Of a DNA stretch of 64,000 nt, positions 1 to 10,900 are shown one piece after another. The notes beneath the pieces were generated by a model, which saw only the letters and a program-made list of their open reading frames with translations, was not told the DNA's origin and ran no database searches. The stretch covers positions 62,001 to 126,000 of the forward strand of contig JADLFL010000044.1 of the NCBI GenBank assembly GCA_020845575.1, given 5' to 3'. Numbering within the stretch: the first letter of the stretch is position 1; each line of letters begins with the position of its first letter. The stretch comes from Acidobacteriota bacterium (GTDB lineage: Bacteria; Acidobacteriota; Vicinamibacteria; Vicinamibacterales; Vicinamibacteraceae). A program made the position numbers and the translations under genes.

Positions 1-1
1 A

Positions 2-781
2 CTCGACTTTCTCTCGTTGATGCTGGCGCTCTTCGCGGGCACCGCGTCGCTGCCCCACATCCTGATCCGCTACTACACCGTCAAGGACGTGATGGCCGTG
101 CGCAAGAGCACGGTCGTGGGCATCGGTGCGATCGGCATCTTCTACATCCTCACGCTGTATCTCGGGCTCGGTGCCATGACGAGCGGCGCGCTCGACGTGA
201 CCAACAACAACATGGCCGCGCCGCTGCTCGCGCGCAGCTTCAGCAATCCGCTCTTCGCGATCATCTCTGCCATCGCGTTCACCACGGTGCTCGGCACGGT
301 GAGCGGCCTCATCCTCGCGGCCAGCGGCGCCGTGGTGCACGACCTGTTCACGCACGTGCTGAAGATGGACCTCACCGACGATGCGAAGGTGCGCGCCGGG
401 AAGATGGTGGCCGTGGCCGTTGGCCTCGTGGCGATGCTGCTCGGTATCGCGTTCGAGAAGCTGAACGTGTCGTTCCTCGTGGGCTGGGCCTTCAACGTCG
501 CGGCATCGGCCAACCTGCCGTCGCTCGTGATGCTCCTGTTCTGGAAGCGCACCACCAAGCAGGGCATCGTCGCGGCCATCCTCGTCGGCATGGCGAGCTC
601 ACTCGCGTGGATCCTCTGCAGCGCGCAGGCCTTCCGCGACGTCTACGGCTGGGCGCCGGAGACGGCGCCCGTCCCGTTCAGCCAGCCCGGTATCGTCACG
701 ATTCCGCTCGGATTCCTCGTGCTCGTCGTCGTCTCGCTGCTCACCCCGCCGCGACGGCCAGACGACGCATCGCGCGCCTGA
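2..781 (+). CDS. Cation/acetate symporter, 3' part (SSS family)
   Basis: This is the C-terminal 259 residues of a sodium:solute symporter that would import a small organic anion such as acetate across the inner membrane. The open frame enters from the left edge, so the start is outside the window. The stretch GTASLPHILIRYYT near the beginning resembles the conserved motif of ActP-type acetate permeases, and about five or six hydrophobic segments follow, ending in a short charged tail after LLTPPRRP. ActP proteins are usually about 550 residues, so roughly half is missing. The family assignment is good; the substrate is inferred by similarity to ActP. The next gene is on the same strand after about 120 bases. 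Confidence 0.85.
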   Translation, partial: LDFLSLMLALFAGTASLPHILIRYYTVKDVMAVRKSTVVGIGAIGIFYILTLYLGLGAMTSGALDVTNNNMAAPLLARSFSNPLFAIISAIAFTTVLGTVSGLILAASGAVVHDLFTHVLKMDLTDDAKVRAGKMVAVAVGLVAMLLGIAFEKLNVSFLVGWAFNVAASANLPSLVMLLFWKRTTKQGIVAAILVGMASSLAWILCSAQAFRDVYGWAPETAPVPFSQPGIVTIPLGFLVLVVVSLLTPPRRPDDASRA

Positions 782-904
782 CGTCAGGCGCGCGACCGGG
801 CCGCCGGGGTTTCCTGCTATCCTTGCCGGGACGTCTCCGGCAGGCCTGCAGGACTTCCCCCGGCACCGGACACGACATTCGCCTGCGAAAGGACCAGGAA
901 CGTT

Positions 905-2515
905 TTGTCGGAAACCCGCCTCAAGATTGCCCTCTTCATCGACTTCGACAACATCGAGATCGGCGTCAAGACCACCCTCGGGGGTCACTTCGACGTCGGC
1001 GCCGTACTTGAAGCGATGAAGGAGCGCGGCGAGGTGGTCACCAAGATCGCGTACGGGGACTGGACCCGTGCCGGTGACTACAGCCGCTCCCTCACCCAGC
1101 ACGCCATCCAGATGGTCCAGCGCAACCTGACGCCCGGTGGCGACAAGAACGGCGCGGACATCAACCTTGCGCTCGACGCGCTGGAGATGGCCTTCACCCA
1201 CAGTCACATCAACGCCTTCGTGATCGTCGGCGGCGACAGCGACTTCATGGCGCTCGTCGAGAAGCTGAAGCTCTACGATCGACAGGTGTTCGTGGTCGGC
1301 GGACGCGCATTCACCAGCGTGATCCTCCAGAAGAACTGCACCGAGTTCATCGCGTACGAGAACCTGATCGGCCGCCGCGGCAGCAGCAGCCGCGGCGGCG
1401 CGAGCAAGGACGTCAAGGACGCCATGCCGCTCGTCAAGCGCGCGCTCAAGGTGCTCGCCGACCGCGAGGTGATGCCGCAGCTCGGCGTCCTCAAGAGCAC
1501 GCTGCTGCAGCTCGACTCGACGTTCTCGGAGCGCGAGTACGGCGTCAGCACGTTCCGCGATTTCGTGCAGAAGCTCGAACGCGCGCAGTTGGTCACGCTG
1601 CGCGGCGACGACCGCAGCCGGCTCGTCGAACTGCGCGACGGCGTCGACGTTCCGGACTACGTCTCCACGCCTGCGACACCGATTGCCGCAGCGCCCGCGC
1701 CGCGCGCGACGCCAGCGCCCGCCACGACGGAAGGCGCGCCCGCGGAGACCGCGGCCGCGCCTGTCGATGCCGCGGTCTCCGGTCAGCAGGCAGACGGGTA
1801 CGCCATCGTGCGTGACATCTTCCTGCGCCCAGGCGTCGTGTCGCGCTGGCCGTTGTACGTACGTCAGGCCAAGCAGATCATCAGGGCCGCCAACGAGGCG
1901 TTCGACGAGCGCCGCCACGGCTTCAACGGGATCGTCGATGCGCTGCGCTACGCTCAGCGCGAGGGGCTCTTCCGCCTGGATCGCGACCGCCAGGGCGTGA
2001 TTCGGGTGTACCCGGGCACGCTGCTGGCGGACGCGGGCATCGAGGCCGTTCCGGCGCCGACGGCCACGAGCGAGCCGGCACCGGCCCCCAAGTCGGGCAG
2101 CGGACGACGGGTCGCAGCGGTAGTGGACGACCTGCACGAGCCAGGCGATGTCAACGGCAACGTGGCTCGTCCCGGCGATCCGGTGCCCTCGGTGCGCCAG
2201 AGCCGGCACGCGCGTGGTGGTCGCGGACGCGGCCGCGCGGCAGCGGACATGCCGGCCGGTGTGCCCGACGTGGTCGCGGCGGAACCGGTGGACGATCAGC
2301 TGTTGGCCGAGGCGCCGAGCGAGGCGCCGAGCGACGCGCCGAGCGACGCGGCTGTCGACGGCGTCGACCAGAGTCCTGCGGCGGCAGCCGACGCCGAACC
2401 GGCAACGCCCGCACGCGGGGCACGCAAGACCACCAGGAAGAAGGCGGCTGCCGCGCCGCGCAAGAAGGCCGCAACACCTGCGAAGAAGGCCGTCCGCAAG
2501 ACGACGCGCCGCTGA
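905..2515 (+). CDS. NYN-domain putative RNase with LOTUS (OST-HTH) domains
   Basis: This 536-residue protein is probably cytoplasmic and RNA-binding. Residues 7-155 form a NYN (LabA/DUF88, PIN-like nuclease) domain; the expected acidic residues are visible as D13 and D15 in FIDFDN, D85 in GGDKNGADINLALD, and D111 and D113 in GGDSDF. Two winged-helix LOTUS-like segments follow, at about 170-240 and 295-365. The tail is rich in Ala and Pro and ends in a Lys/Arg/Ala-rich stretch like the basic tails of histone H1-type proteins, which suggests extra nucleic-acid binding. The start is TTG at 905, chosen because AGGACCAGGA lies just upstream and MSETRLK leads straight into the NYN fold. Its stop abuts the stop of the opposing gene. 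RNase activity is inferred from the family. Confidence 0.85.
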   Translation: MSETRLKIALFIDFDNIEIGVKTTLGGHFDVGAVLEAMKERGEVVTKIAYGDWTRAGDYSRSLTQHAIQMVQRNLTPGGDKNGADINLALDALEMAFTHSHINAFVIVGGDSDFMALVEKLKLYDRQVFVVGGRAFTSVILQKNCTEFIAYENLIGRRGSSSRGGASKDVKDAMPLVKRALKVLADREVMPQLGVLKSTLLQLDSTFSEREYGVSTFRDFVQKLERAQLVTLRGDDRSRLVELRDGVDVPDYVSTPATPIAAAPAPRATPAPATTEGAPAETAAAPVDAAVSGQQADGYAIVRDIFLRPGVVSRWPLYVRQAKQIIRAANEAFDERRHGFNGIVDALRYAQREGLFRLDRDRQGVIRVYPGTLLADAGIEAVPAPTATSEPAPAPKSGSGRRVAAVVDDLHEPGDVNGNVARPGDPVPSVRQSRHARGGRGRGRAAADMPAGVPDVVAAEPVDDQLLAEAPSEAPSDAPSDAAVDGVDQSPAAAADAEPATPARGARKTTRKKAAAAPRKKAATPAKKAVRKTTRR

Positions 2516-5500
2516 TCAGAACTCGATACGCTGCCGCGATCGCACCGTCATCGCCTGCTTCCGCTCGGGGCCGGTGACGGGGCGAATCGCGATTTCGTGC
2601 GTGCCCACGGGGACGTCCAGCGTTCCCGGCGTGGTGCCGATCGACGCACCATCGACGAACACTTCGGCTTCGTCTCGCAACGCGATCGTGGCGGGCGCCA
2701 CCATCAGCGTCACACGCCTGACGGCGCCAGGCTCCACGGTGGCCGTGATCCACTCATGGATGCCGAGCGCGTCGTTGGTGGCCTGCACGCGATGCGTCCC
2801 TGGCGGCAGCAGGATCTGGCCGTCCATGCTCGACCCGATCTTCTCGCGCCCGTTCAGCAGGAGCTGCACTTCGACAGGCGCATCGACCAGGATCCACCCC
2901 GCGAAGATCTTCACGTCCAGGGGCGTGGTCGCGCCGGCGATGACAATCGCCGATGCGCTCACCGTACCGGCGTCGCTGCGAATCAGCAACGACTGTCCAC
3001 CGGCCGGGAGGTCCTCCAGCAGCAGCGGCGTCTCGCCGCGCGACCGGCCACCGACGAGGACTTGCGCGCCCGTGGGACTCGACGTGATCTGCAGACTGCC
3101 ACGCCCTCCGGCCGCCACCGGCCAGTCGATGGCCTGCGTCGTCACCACGCCGACGCTGATCTCGACGGGCATCTCGCGCAGCGTCTCGCCCTGACGCAGC
3201 ACCAGCTTGTGACGTCCTGGCGCGACCTCGCCGCTGAATGGCGTCCGCCCGAGCGGCTTGTCGTCGAGGATGACTTCCACGCCCGCGGCACGCGATGTCT
3301 GCACGACGAGCGTGCCGGTGGCGCCGGGGAGGGTCCACCACCACGCGGCGAACGCGGCCCCCTGGAACAGGGCCACGAGAATCGACGCGGCGATCACGCG
3401 ACGCCAGTTCACGCGGGGTGCCGACACCGGCGTGTTCGCCACCGCCCACGTCTCGACGTTCGCAGCTCGTGATCCGGGCGTGGGCGCGAGCGCATCGGCC
3501 ACCGACGTCACCGCAGGCCGTCCCGTTCGCGCGTCGAGCGCCTCCGGGTCCGGCAGCCCCACGGCGTGAATCTCCGGTTCGTAGGGCCTGAAGGCGTCGG
3601 ATGCCGCCACGGCGGCGGGCGCGTCCCAGGCGGCCGGGGCGGCCTGCGGATGGGGAGCGGGCACGGGCTCGCGAGGCGCCTCGGGAGCCGGCGGACGCAC
3701 GTCGACGGTGGGCGGTGTCCACGCCGGGACTTCCCGGTGCAGGAGCGACGTCGCCATCTCCCGAGGTGTTGCGGCTGGCAGATCCGCGGGGGCGTCAGGA
3801 CCGGCTTCCGGCTCCGGCTCGTACGCTGGCTCGACCTCGCACACGGGTTCCGGAATCGGATCCGCGGGCTGCACGACTGCCGTCGCCGGAGCGGGTGCGA
3901 CAGGTGCGGTCGCCGTGCCGGACTTCTTCCGGCGCGACCGCTTCTTCCTGCGCTTCGTGGTGCCCGCCGCGACGCTCGGCTCCTCCGCACGGACTTCCAC
4001 CTCCACGCATGGCGCTTCGGCGAACCGTGCCAAGACAGACTCCCCTTCCATCTGGAGGCCAGCGGCATCCACCTCCGCGCAGGACGCGGCGGCGGACAAG
4101 TCAGCCCCTGGCTCGTCGGGTATGACGAACTCGGAGACGACGTCGTGGATGTCCGTCGCAATCCCTTCGGCCACGGGCTGGCCGTCGAGCGTGAGGAGCG
4201 AGAACGACGGCTCCTCTACTGGCAGCACGGCGAACGCCCCGTCCTCCGTGCCCAGACCGATGTCCTCCGCAGCAGCCTCGAGCGCCACGTCGGTGAACGC
4301 CTGATACGTATCGACCGCATCGTCGACGCGTTCCTCCACCGCCTCGAAAGGAAGCGCCAATGTGTTGGTGTCGAGAATCGCGGCCTCGACGTCAGCGACT
4401 TCCGCCCCGACGAGTTCGTCGGATGGTTCGACGACCGCCGCAGCCAACAACTCGAACGGCTCTTCATCGATCTCCGCCACGACATCGGGCTCGGGCTCGG
4501 GCTCGACGAGTGGCAAAGCCTCGATGGCTGACACCGACTCGACGGCGACGACCTCGTCGAAGGCTGGCACCGGCTCGATGGCGACAGCCTCCTCGAAGAC
4601 CGGCGTCGGTGCGACCATCGATTCCGTGGACACCGCCGTCGCGTCCGCAACATCCGTCCGCCACGGGAGCGCCTCGCGCCACCAGCCAGACGTCTCGACC
4701 GACGCCTCGGTGGACTCAACGGGCTCCACCGACGCATCGATCTGACCGAACGTCTCGACGAGCGGCTGGACCAGCGGTTCGATGAGCGGCTCGGTGCCGT
4801 CCTCGCTGGTAAGGATGTCCTCACCTGTCTGACCCGCACTCTCTCCCACCGTGTCGTCGACGATGTCGGTGGCGGGCATGGACGACCACATCACGCGCAC
4901 ATCGACGAGTGGTTCCGACGTTTCGGGTCGCGGGGGAACGAGTGCGACGGGCTCCTCGTCGGCCGGTCCCTCGTCGGCGGGTGCCACGCTGTCGAGCAGT
5001 TCCGCGAACTGACGCTCGAGATCGACGCGCTCCTGCGCGATGGCCTCCAGCGACGGCTCCTCATGAGCGGGCGCGACCACGTCCGACAACGCCTCGGCGA
5101 CGACGTCCGGCGGTGCGTCGACAAGGGCAACGGCTTCGAGCTCAGGACCCGTGTCCGACGCTGGCGCACCCTCCATCTCGGGCGGCAAGGGGGACTCCGA
5201 CGCTGGCGCCGGCTCTGGTTCTGGATCCGGCTCGAACGCCGGTTCGGCCACGACCGCCGCCTCCGCCACGACGAGGGAGGGCGCGACGTCACCGTCGCCC
5301 TCCAGCTCCGCCTCGAGCCGGAGCAGGGCCTCGATGTCGATCTCGGGCTCCGGGTCCAGCTGCGGCTCGGGTTCGACCGCGGCCGCGACCGGCGCTCCGG
5401 CAACGGCTGGCACGTCGTCGATCGCCGACGCGTCCTCCACGACAACAGGTGCGGCGACCCACACGGGCTCGTCGACGAGCGCCGGCATCGGGTCAGCGTC

Positions 5501-6592
5501 CTGAACGGCCGGCGCGGCCGGACGCTCGTTGAGGCTCGCGATGGCGGCCATGACGCCCTTCACGCGAGACACGCTCACGCCGATTGCCGCCGCGCCCGAC
5601 GGCAGGAGCGCGTCGAACGCGCGCTGCGCGTCGCGCATGGTCCTGAACGCGCGACGACTGTCGACCGGTGCCACGCGTTCGAGCCAGGCCGCCACATCGG
5701 CGGCGATCGCGGCGGCCGGCGATCGTGCGAGACGATCCTGCGCCAGCGGCACCAGTCCACGCAGCCGGTGCGGGTACTCCTCTTCATCGAGTGGACGTCC
5801 GAGCAGCGCGGCCAGCGCCAACAGGCCAATCTGCGCCACGTCCGTTTCCATGTCGAGACGCGGCGCGCCGGGCCCGAGCGTGGCCGGGATCCGCCACTCG
5901 CGCCACAACTGGTGGCGCTGACGCTGCAACCGATCCAGGGCAGACGCCAGTGCGTGCTCGACGATCACGACGCGGCCGGCCGGTGTCAGGACGATGCGCT
6001 CCGGGCCGAGGCACCCGTGTGCAACGTTGCGGGAGTCGTGAAGGATGGCGAGTGCCCCGAGCACGTCGCGCGTCACCTGGAGCGCGACACCGGGCTCGAA
6101 GGTGACCAGTCCGTGCCCCGCCATCTCGAGCACATCGGACAGGCGTGTGCCGGCCACGTGGCTCGACACGAGGATGGGACCGCGCCCCTTCGTCGCCGGT
6201 TCGAGCCCGAGGATGCGGGCGAACTTCGCGTGCTGCAGCTTGGTGAGCCGGGAAACCCGCTCGCGCAGGGCGTGTTCCGCCGACGCGAAGGCCGGGTCCA
6301 GGTGGAACCAGTCCACGACCTCGCCTGCGCCCAGGTCACGGCGCTCGCGCACACCGAGACCGTCGCGAAAGATCACGTCTTCTTCCGCCGGTTCCTGGAG
6401 GTGTGCTACTTTCACCGCGCGCGTCCTTTCCTGTTGTCGAAAGCCGCAGCGATCACACGCATCGTTCCGCTGGTGCTGCAACGAGCACACCAGGCCATCT
6501 GCTCCCGCACAGCCGTGGCATTTCCTTGTCCAGCAGTCGGTTGCAGGTTCGGCATCGGACCAGGTGCGCTCCTCCGGGCCTGGCCCGCACAC
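2516..6592 (-). CDS. Pseudokinase-PEGA membrane protein
   Basis: A very large protein (1358 residues from a GTG start). The first 60 residues hold several CxxC pairs resembling a zinc ribbon. Residues about 65-340 resemble a Ser/Thr kinase fold, but the catalytic loop reads HGCLGPERI instead of HRDxxxxN and no DFG is visible, so it is probably an inactive kinase. A long acidic Pro/Ala/Glu-rich linker follows (about 345-900), then a basic KRRKKRSRRKK patch, a single membrane helix near 1062-1085, and four PEGA-like repeats to the C-terminus (for example GTPGTLDVPVGTHEIAIRP). The likely topology is a cytoplasmic kinase-like sensor with periplasmic PEGA domains. The true start is uncertain because the zinc-ribbon cysteines are split between two frames near 6525-6560. 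Function unknown. Confidence 0.7.
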   Translation of the reverse strand: MCGPGPEERTWSDAEPATDCWTRKCHGCAGADGLVCSLQHQRNDACDRCGFRQQERTRAVKVAHLQEPAEEDVIFRDGLGVRERRDLGAGEVVDWFHLDPAFASAEHALRERVSRLTKLQHAKFARILGLEPATKGRGPILVSSHVAGTRLSDVLEMAGHGLVTFEPGVALQVTRDVLGALAILHDSRNVAHGCLGPERIVLTPAGRVVIVEHALASALDRLQRQRHQLWREWRIPATLGPGAPRLDMETDVAQIGLLALAALLGRPLDEEEYPHRLRGLVPLAQDRLARSPAAAIAADVAAWLERVAPVDSRRAFRTMRDAQRAFDALLPSGAAAIGVSVSRVKGVMAAIASLNERPAAPAVQDADPMPALVDEPVWVAAPVVVEDASAIDDVPAVAGAPVAAAVEPEPQLDPEPEIDIEALLRLEAELEGDGDVAPSLVVAEAAVVAEPAFEPDPEPEPAPASESPLPPEMEGAPASDTGPELEAVALVDAPPDVVAEALSDVVAPAHEEPSLEAIAQERVDLERQFAELLDSVAPADEGPADEEPVALVPPRPETSEPLVDVRVMWSSMPATDIVDDTVGESAGQTGEDILTSEDGTEPLIEPLVQPLVETFGQIDASVEPVESTEASVETSGWWREALPWRTDVADATAVSTESMVAPTPVFEEAVAIEPVPAFDEVVAVESVSAIEALPLVEPEPEPDVVAEIDEEPFELLAAAVVEPSDELVGAEVADVEAAILDTNTLALPFEAVEERVDDAVDTYQAFTDVALEAAAEDIGLGTEDGAFAVLPVEEPSFSLLTLDGQPVAEGIATDIHDVVSEFVIPDEPGADLSAAASCAEVDAAGLQMEGESVLARFAEAPCVEVEVRAEEPSVAAGTTKRRKKRSRRKKSGTATAPVAPAPATAVVQPADPIPEPVCEVEPAYEPEPEAGPDAPADLPAATPREMATSLLHREVPAWTPPTVDVRPPAPEAPREPVPAPHPQAAPAAWDAPAAVAASDAFRPYEPEIHAVGLPDPEALDARTGRPAVTSVADALAPTPGSRAANVETWAVANTPVSAPRVNWRRVIAASILVALFQGAAFAAWWWTLPGATGTLVVQTSRAAGVEVILDDKPLGRTPFSGEVAPGRHKLVLRQGETLREMPVEISVGVVTTQAIDWPVAAGGRGSLQITSSPTGAQVLVGGRSRGETPLLLEDLPAGGQSLLIRSDAGTVSASAIVIAGATTPLDVKIFAGWILVDAPVEVQLLLNGREKIGSSMDGQILLPPGTHRVQATNDALGIHEWITATVEPGAVRRVTLMVAPATIALRDEAEVFVDGASIGTTPGTLDVPVGTHEIAIRPVTGPERKQAMTVRSRQRIEF

Positions 6593-6617
6593 AAGCGTGC
6601 AAGGCCAGCCACGAATC

Positions 6618-6623
6618 TGTAAT
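6618..6623 (+). promoter_or_regulatory. Putative -10 element for thrC
   Basis: TGTAAT ends eight bases before the thrC ATG. No Shine-Dalgarno sequence and no clear -35 are visible, so the transcript may start at or next to the start codon. This is one of several similar cases in the window. Confidence 0.35.
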
Positions 6624-6631
6624 CGGCCGAT

Positions 6632-7954
6632 ATGTATCGCGCTTCATTCCGCTGCATCGCCGGGTGCCCGGGCACCCATCCGCTCTTCACGCCGCTCTAT
6701 CGCTGCCCGACCTGCGGCGACCTCCTGGAGGTGGCGCACGACATGGAGGCCTTGAAGGACCGCTCCGCAGGCGCGTGGATGCGGCTCTTCGACGACAGGT
6801 ACAAGCGCACGCTGTGGCCGTACGGCTCCGCGGTGTGGGGCAAACGCGAGTGGGTGTGCCCCGACATCCGCGACGACCAGATCGTGTCGATGGACGAGGG
6901 CGGCACGAACCTGCTGTGGGCGGAGCGTTACGGCAGCACCCTCGGCGTGCCGGACCTGTGGATCAAGCAGTGCGGCAACTCGCACACCGGGTCGTTCAAG
7001 GACCTCGGCATGACCGTGCTGGTGTCGGCCGTCCGCCAGATGATCACCGACGGCCAGCAGGTGCGCGCCATCGCGTGCGCGTCGACGGGCGACACGTCGG
7101 CGGCGCTCGCGGCGTATGCCGCGGCCGCTGGCATCCCGGCGATCGTGCTGCTGCCGAAAGGCAAGGTGTCGGTGGCCCAGTTGCTGCAGCCGATCGCCAA
7201 CGGCGCGTTCGTGCTGTCGCTCGACACCGACTTCGACGGCTGCATGGCGATCGTGCAGCGGCTGGCGGCCGAAGAGGGCGTCTACCTGGCGAACTCGATG
7301 AACAGCCTGCGCCTCGAAGGCCAGAAGACGGTGTCAATCGAGATCGTCCAGCAGTGGGACTGGCAGGTGCCTGACGTTGTCGTGATCCCGGGCGGCAACC
7401 TCGGGAACGTGAGCGCGCTCGGCGCCGGGTTCGACATGATGCAGGCGCTCGGCGTCATCAGCAAGCGTCCCCGCATCGTCGTGGCACAGGCCGCGCGTGC
7501 CAATCCGCTCTATCTCGCGTACACCAACGGCTGGCAGTTCGAGCCGGTGCAGGCGCAGAGCACGCTGGCCTCGGCGATCCAGATCGGCAACCCTGTCTCG
7601 ATACGTAAGGCGATACGCACGCTCGAGGCCTACGACGGCATCGTCGAGCAGGCGACGGAAGCGGAGCTGGCCGATGCGTCGGCGCGCGCCGACCGCACGG
7701 GCATGTTCAACTGCCCGCACACGGGCGTGGCGCTGGCCGTCCTCGAGAAGCTGGTGGCGCGCGGAGACGTGACGCGCGACCAGAAGGTGGTGGTCGTTTC
7801 GACGGCCAACGGCCTGAAGTTCAGCGACTTCAAGCTGCAGTACCACACGCGTCAGCTCGAGGGTATCGACGCGCGTCTGGCCAACACGCCGATCGAACTG
7901 CCCAACGACTACGACGCCGTGAGGCGGGCGATCGACGAACAAGTCGCGGGATAG
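6632..7954 (+). CDS. thrC: Threonine synthase
   Basis: This 440-residue PLP enzyme would convert O-phosphohomoserine to threonine in the cytoplasm. The PLP lysine is K123 in [12 protein letters not shown], and the glycine-rich phosphate loop GGNLGN lies near 253. The N-terminus carries a C-x3-C ... C-x2-C set (C8, C12, C25, C28) typical of the longer zinc-ribbon-containing threonine synthases. It diverges from the PEGA gene with only 39 bases between the two starts. ATG at 6632 is the first start and gives a normal N-terminus. Other PLP enzymes of the same fold (cystathionine beta-synthase, diaminopropionate ammonia-lyase) are less likely given SFKDLG and the overall length. Confidence 0.92.
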   Translation: MYRASFRCIAGCPGTHPLFTPLYRCPTCGDLLEVAHDMEALKDRSAGAWMRLFDDRYKRTLWPYGSAVWGKREWVCPDIRDDQIVSMDEGGTNLLWAERYGSTLGVPDLWIKQCGNSHTGSFKDLGMTVLVSAVRQMITDGQQVRAIACASTGDTSAALAAYAAAAGIPAIVLLPKGKVSVAQLLQPIANGAFVLSLDTDFDGCMAIVQRLAAEEGVYLANSMNSLRLEGQKTVSIEIVQQWDWQVPDVVVIPGGNLGNVSALGAGFDMMQALGVISKRPRIVVAQAARANPLYLAYTNGWQFEPVQAQSTLASAIQIGNPVSIRKAIRTLEAYDGIVEQATEAELADASARADRTGMFNCPHTGVALAVLEKLVARGDVTRDQKVVVVSTANGLKFSDFKLQYHTRQLEGIDARLANTPIELPNDYDAVRRAIDEQVAG

Positions 7955-7963
7955 GTGGCCGTC

Positions 7964-10900
7964 CTACGGGCGGAGCGTCACTGCTCCGGTCCGCTCGTCG
8001 ATGTCAAGGACGTCGCCGTTCTTCACGACCACCCGAACGCGGAGCGTGTCGGCGATCCGTTCGAGCGGATTGCCGTCGACGATCACCATGTCGGCGAGCT
8101 TGCCCGGTTCGAGCGTGCCGAGATCGCGTCCCGCGCCGAGCAGGTCCGCCGTGTTGCGCGTGGCTGTCTGAATCGCCTCGAACGGCGTGAGCCCCGCCGC
8201 CACGTAGTCCTGCAGTTCCACGTGCAGCGACGTCCCGTATGGCGACAGCGGCGAATCGACGCCCGCGATGATCCGCACGCCGGCCTCGTGCAGCGCGCGC
8301 ACCGTGCGCTGCGCCGGCGTCAGGTCGGCACGTCGACGGGACGCAAGCCCACGACGCGCACGCACCGTGGCATCGGTCCATGCCGGTTGCAGGGCGAGCC
8401 AGCGCGGATCCTCGATGAGCGACACGTCTTCATTGGCCGCCACCTGGAAACCGCCAAGCGCCAGCGTCGGCGTCAGCGTCATGCGCGCGCCGGCGACGAT
8501 CCTGATGACGTCCTCGTATGCGCGCCCGGCCAGCGACTGCTTGGTCGAGTACCCGCGACGGCTCGTGGCGCCGGTGTGCTCCACGCTGTCGGCTCCCGAC
8601 AGCGCCGCCGGGTAGATCTCGTGCGACGACAGCGGGATGCCCAGCCGGTGCGCCCCCTCGATCGCGCGGCGTTGCAGCGTGTCTGGCAGGCGCACGTACG
8701 TCTTGAACGTGTCGTAGTCGAGCCGACTGGCGCGCAGTAGTTCCCTGTCGACGGCTGCCTCGCTCGACGAGGGCGAGGCCATCGGGTAGTACGGACGGAT
8801 GCCGTCGAGCAGATAGCCCGTCGTGAACAGGCGCGGCCCCACGCGCCGCCCGGAGTCGATCGCTTCGCGAGTCTCGAGTTCGTCATAGGGCAGGCCGCCC
8901 ACGTCACGCACGCTCGTGACGCCATATGCCAGGTGGACGAAGCCGAAGTTCCTGCCGTGCTCGACCAACGTGTGCGCGTGCCCTTCGATGAGCCCCGGAT
9001 AGATGGTGTGCCGGCTGGCGTCGATCACGCGCCCCGTGTGATGCGACGCGTCGTGCGGCACGATCGCGGCGATGCGATGCCTGTCGACGATGATGTCGAC
9101 GTCTGTGCGGGGCTCCGGTGACACGGCATCGATGAGTCGCCCGGCGTGGACGACGAGGCGTCCTTCCGGAACTCGGCGCTGCCACGTCAACGGGATCGCG
9201 ATCGTCGTGGGAGGCGTGCCATCGAGGTGCGCGACGCGCACCGCGTCGCTGGACAGGTACAGCACGCGATCCGGCCCGGCCCAACTGATGCTGTCTGCCA
9301 GTTCCTCGGCCACGCGCACGGGCGTGCCCGACGGACGGCCCTGCGCATCGAGCGCCTGCACGTGCAACTGGCCGTCGACGACGAACGCCCACCGGCGGCC
9401 ATCGGGCGACACCGCGGGGCCATCGCCCGCGCGCTTGCCCGCAGCGACGTGCGGCTGCGGAATGAGCAGGTCCGGCTGTCCCGCCTCGACGGGCACGGAC
9501 CACGCGTAATTGGTGGCTTCCCTGTAGCGCGCCGAGTACGGCCTGATGGCCGATACGACGATGCGTGTGCCGTCGGGCGTCCACGAGGGATACCCCACGC
9601 CGAACGCACGATCGCGCAGGCGTCGTGACGGACCACCTTCGGCAGGCACCACGTGCAGCTCGCCCTGCTCGTAGGCCTGATTGCTCACGTACGCGATCCG
9701 GCGGCCGTCGGGCGACCAGACCGGCGCCATGTCGGCGTCGGTCGACGAGGTGAGACGGCGCTCCTGCCTCGTCGAGAGATCGCGCACCCACACGTCCATC
9801 GAACCCGCGCGATCGGACGAGAACGCCAGGGACCGGCCGTCGGGCGACCATGCCGGATCCGTGTCGACACAGTCGTCGTCGGTCACGCGAACGGGCGTGC
9901 CGTCGATCGGCTGGATCCAGATGTCGCCGAGCGCGGCGAACGCAAGACGGGTCCCATCCGGCGATAGCACGGGGCGCAGGATGCCGAGCGCGGGTCGCGG
10001 CGTCGTCGAGTCGAAGTCACGGACCTTCCGCGCATATCTGGCAAGTCGCACGGTGAGCGAAGCGGTGAACGGCACACCGGGCAGCGCTCCACGCGTCAGC
10101 GAGCGTCGCTTGATCGTGCCGTCGGCCGGATAGAGGAATTCGTCGCCGTCAATCCACTGCGCACGGAACGGGACGTAGTCCTCGTCTGCGGCGATCACGT
10201 CGGTGTTCAGGTACAGGCGAGCCCGCGGAGCCGGCGTTCCCGGCGGTACCGTGGCACCGGCCCCTTGCGTGATCGGCATCGTGGTGAACAGCACGCGGCC
10301 ATCGCGCGACCACGATGGCGCGCCGACGCTGCCACGGGCGTCAGCGATCCGGCGCTCCGCACCATCGAGCGTCGTGGCGTAGACGCCAGGCGACGACGAG
10401 CGCGTCGACGCGAACGCGATCTCGCTCCCGTCCGGCGACCATGCGGGGAAGAAGTCGTCGCCCGTGTGGGTGGTCACCGGCGTGACAACGCCGGACGCCA
10501 CGTCGAGCACCCAGATGTCGTAGTTGCCGCTGCGATCGGAGGAGAAGGCGATGCGTCGCCCGTCTGGCGACCAGTGCGGCTCTCTGTCGTCGAATGGTCC
10601 GGAGGTGACGGCCGTCAGCCCCGTTCCGTCGGCGCGGATGGTCCAAATCCGCCACGTGCCGTCCCTGTAACTCTGGAACGCGAGACGCGTACCGTCGGGC
10701 GACCAGTCGGGCTGCCTGATGTCGCCGTACTCGTCGGTGAGCCGTCGCGCGTCACCACCGCCGATGGGCACGACCCACAGTGTCCCCTGGAGGTCGAAGG
10801 CCACCTGCTGACCATCGGGCGACACCGCGATGGCCATCGACGTGCCCTCGCGCACGGTGACTACGACGTCCTCGCCACCCGCCTGCGCCGCGCTGGTCGC

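Noticed and set aside
599..2209. 536-residue open frame antisense to the NYN gene
   Set aside because: Arg/His/Val-rich shadow frame with no motif; the plus-strand frame has clear NYN and LOTUS features.
5063..6622. 519-residue open frame antisense to the PEGA gene
   Set aside because: Arg-rich composition and no domain; it is the complement of an acidic low-complexity coding region.
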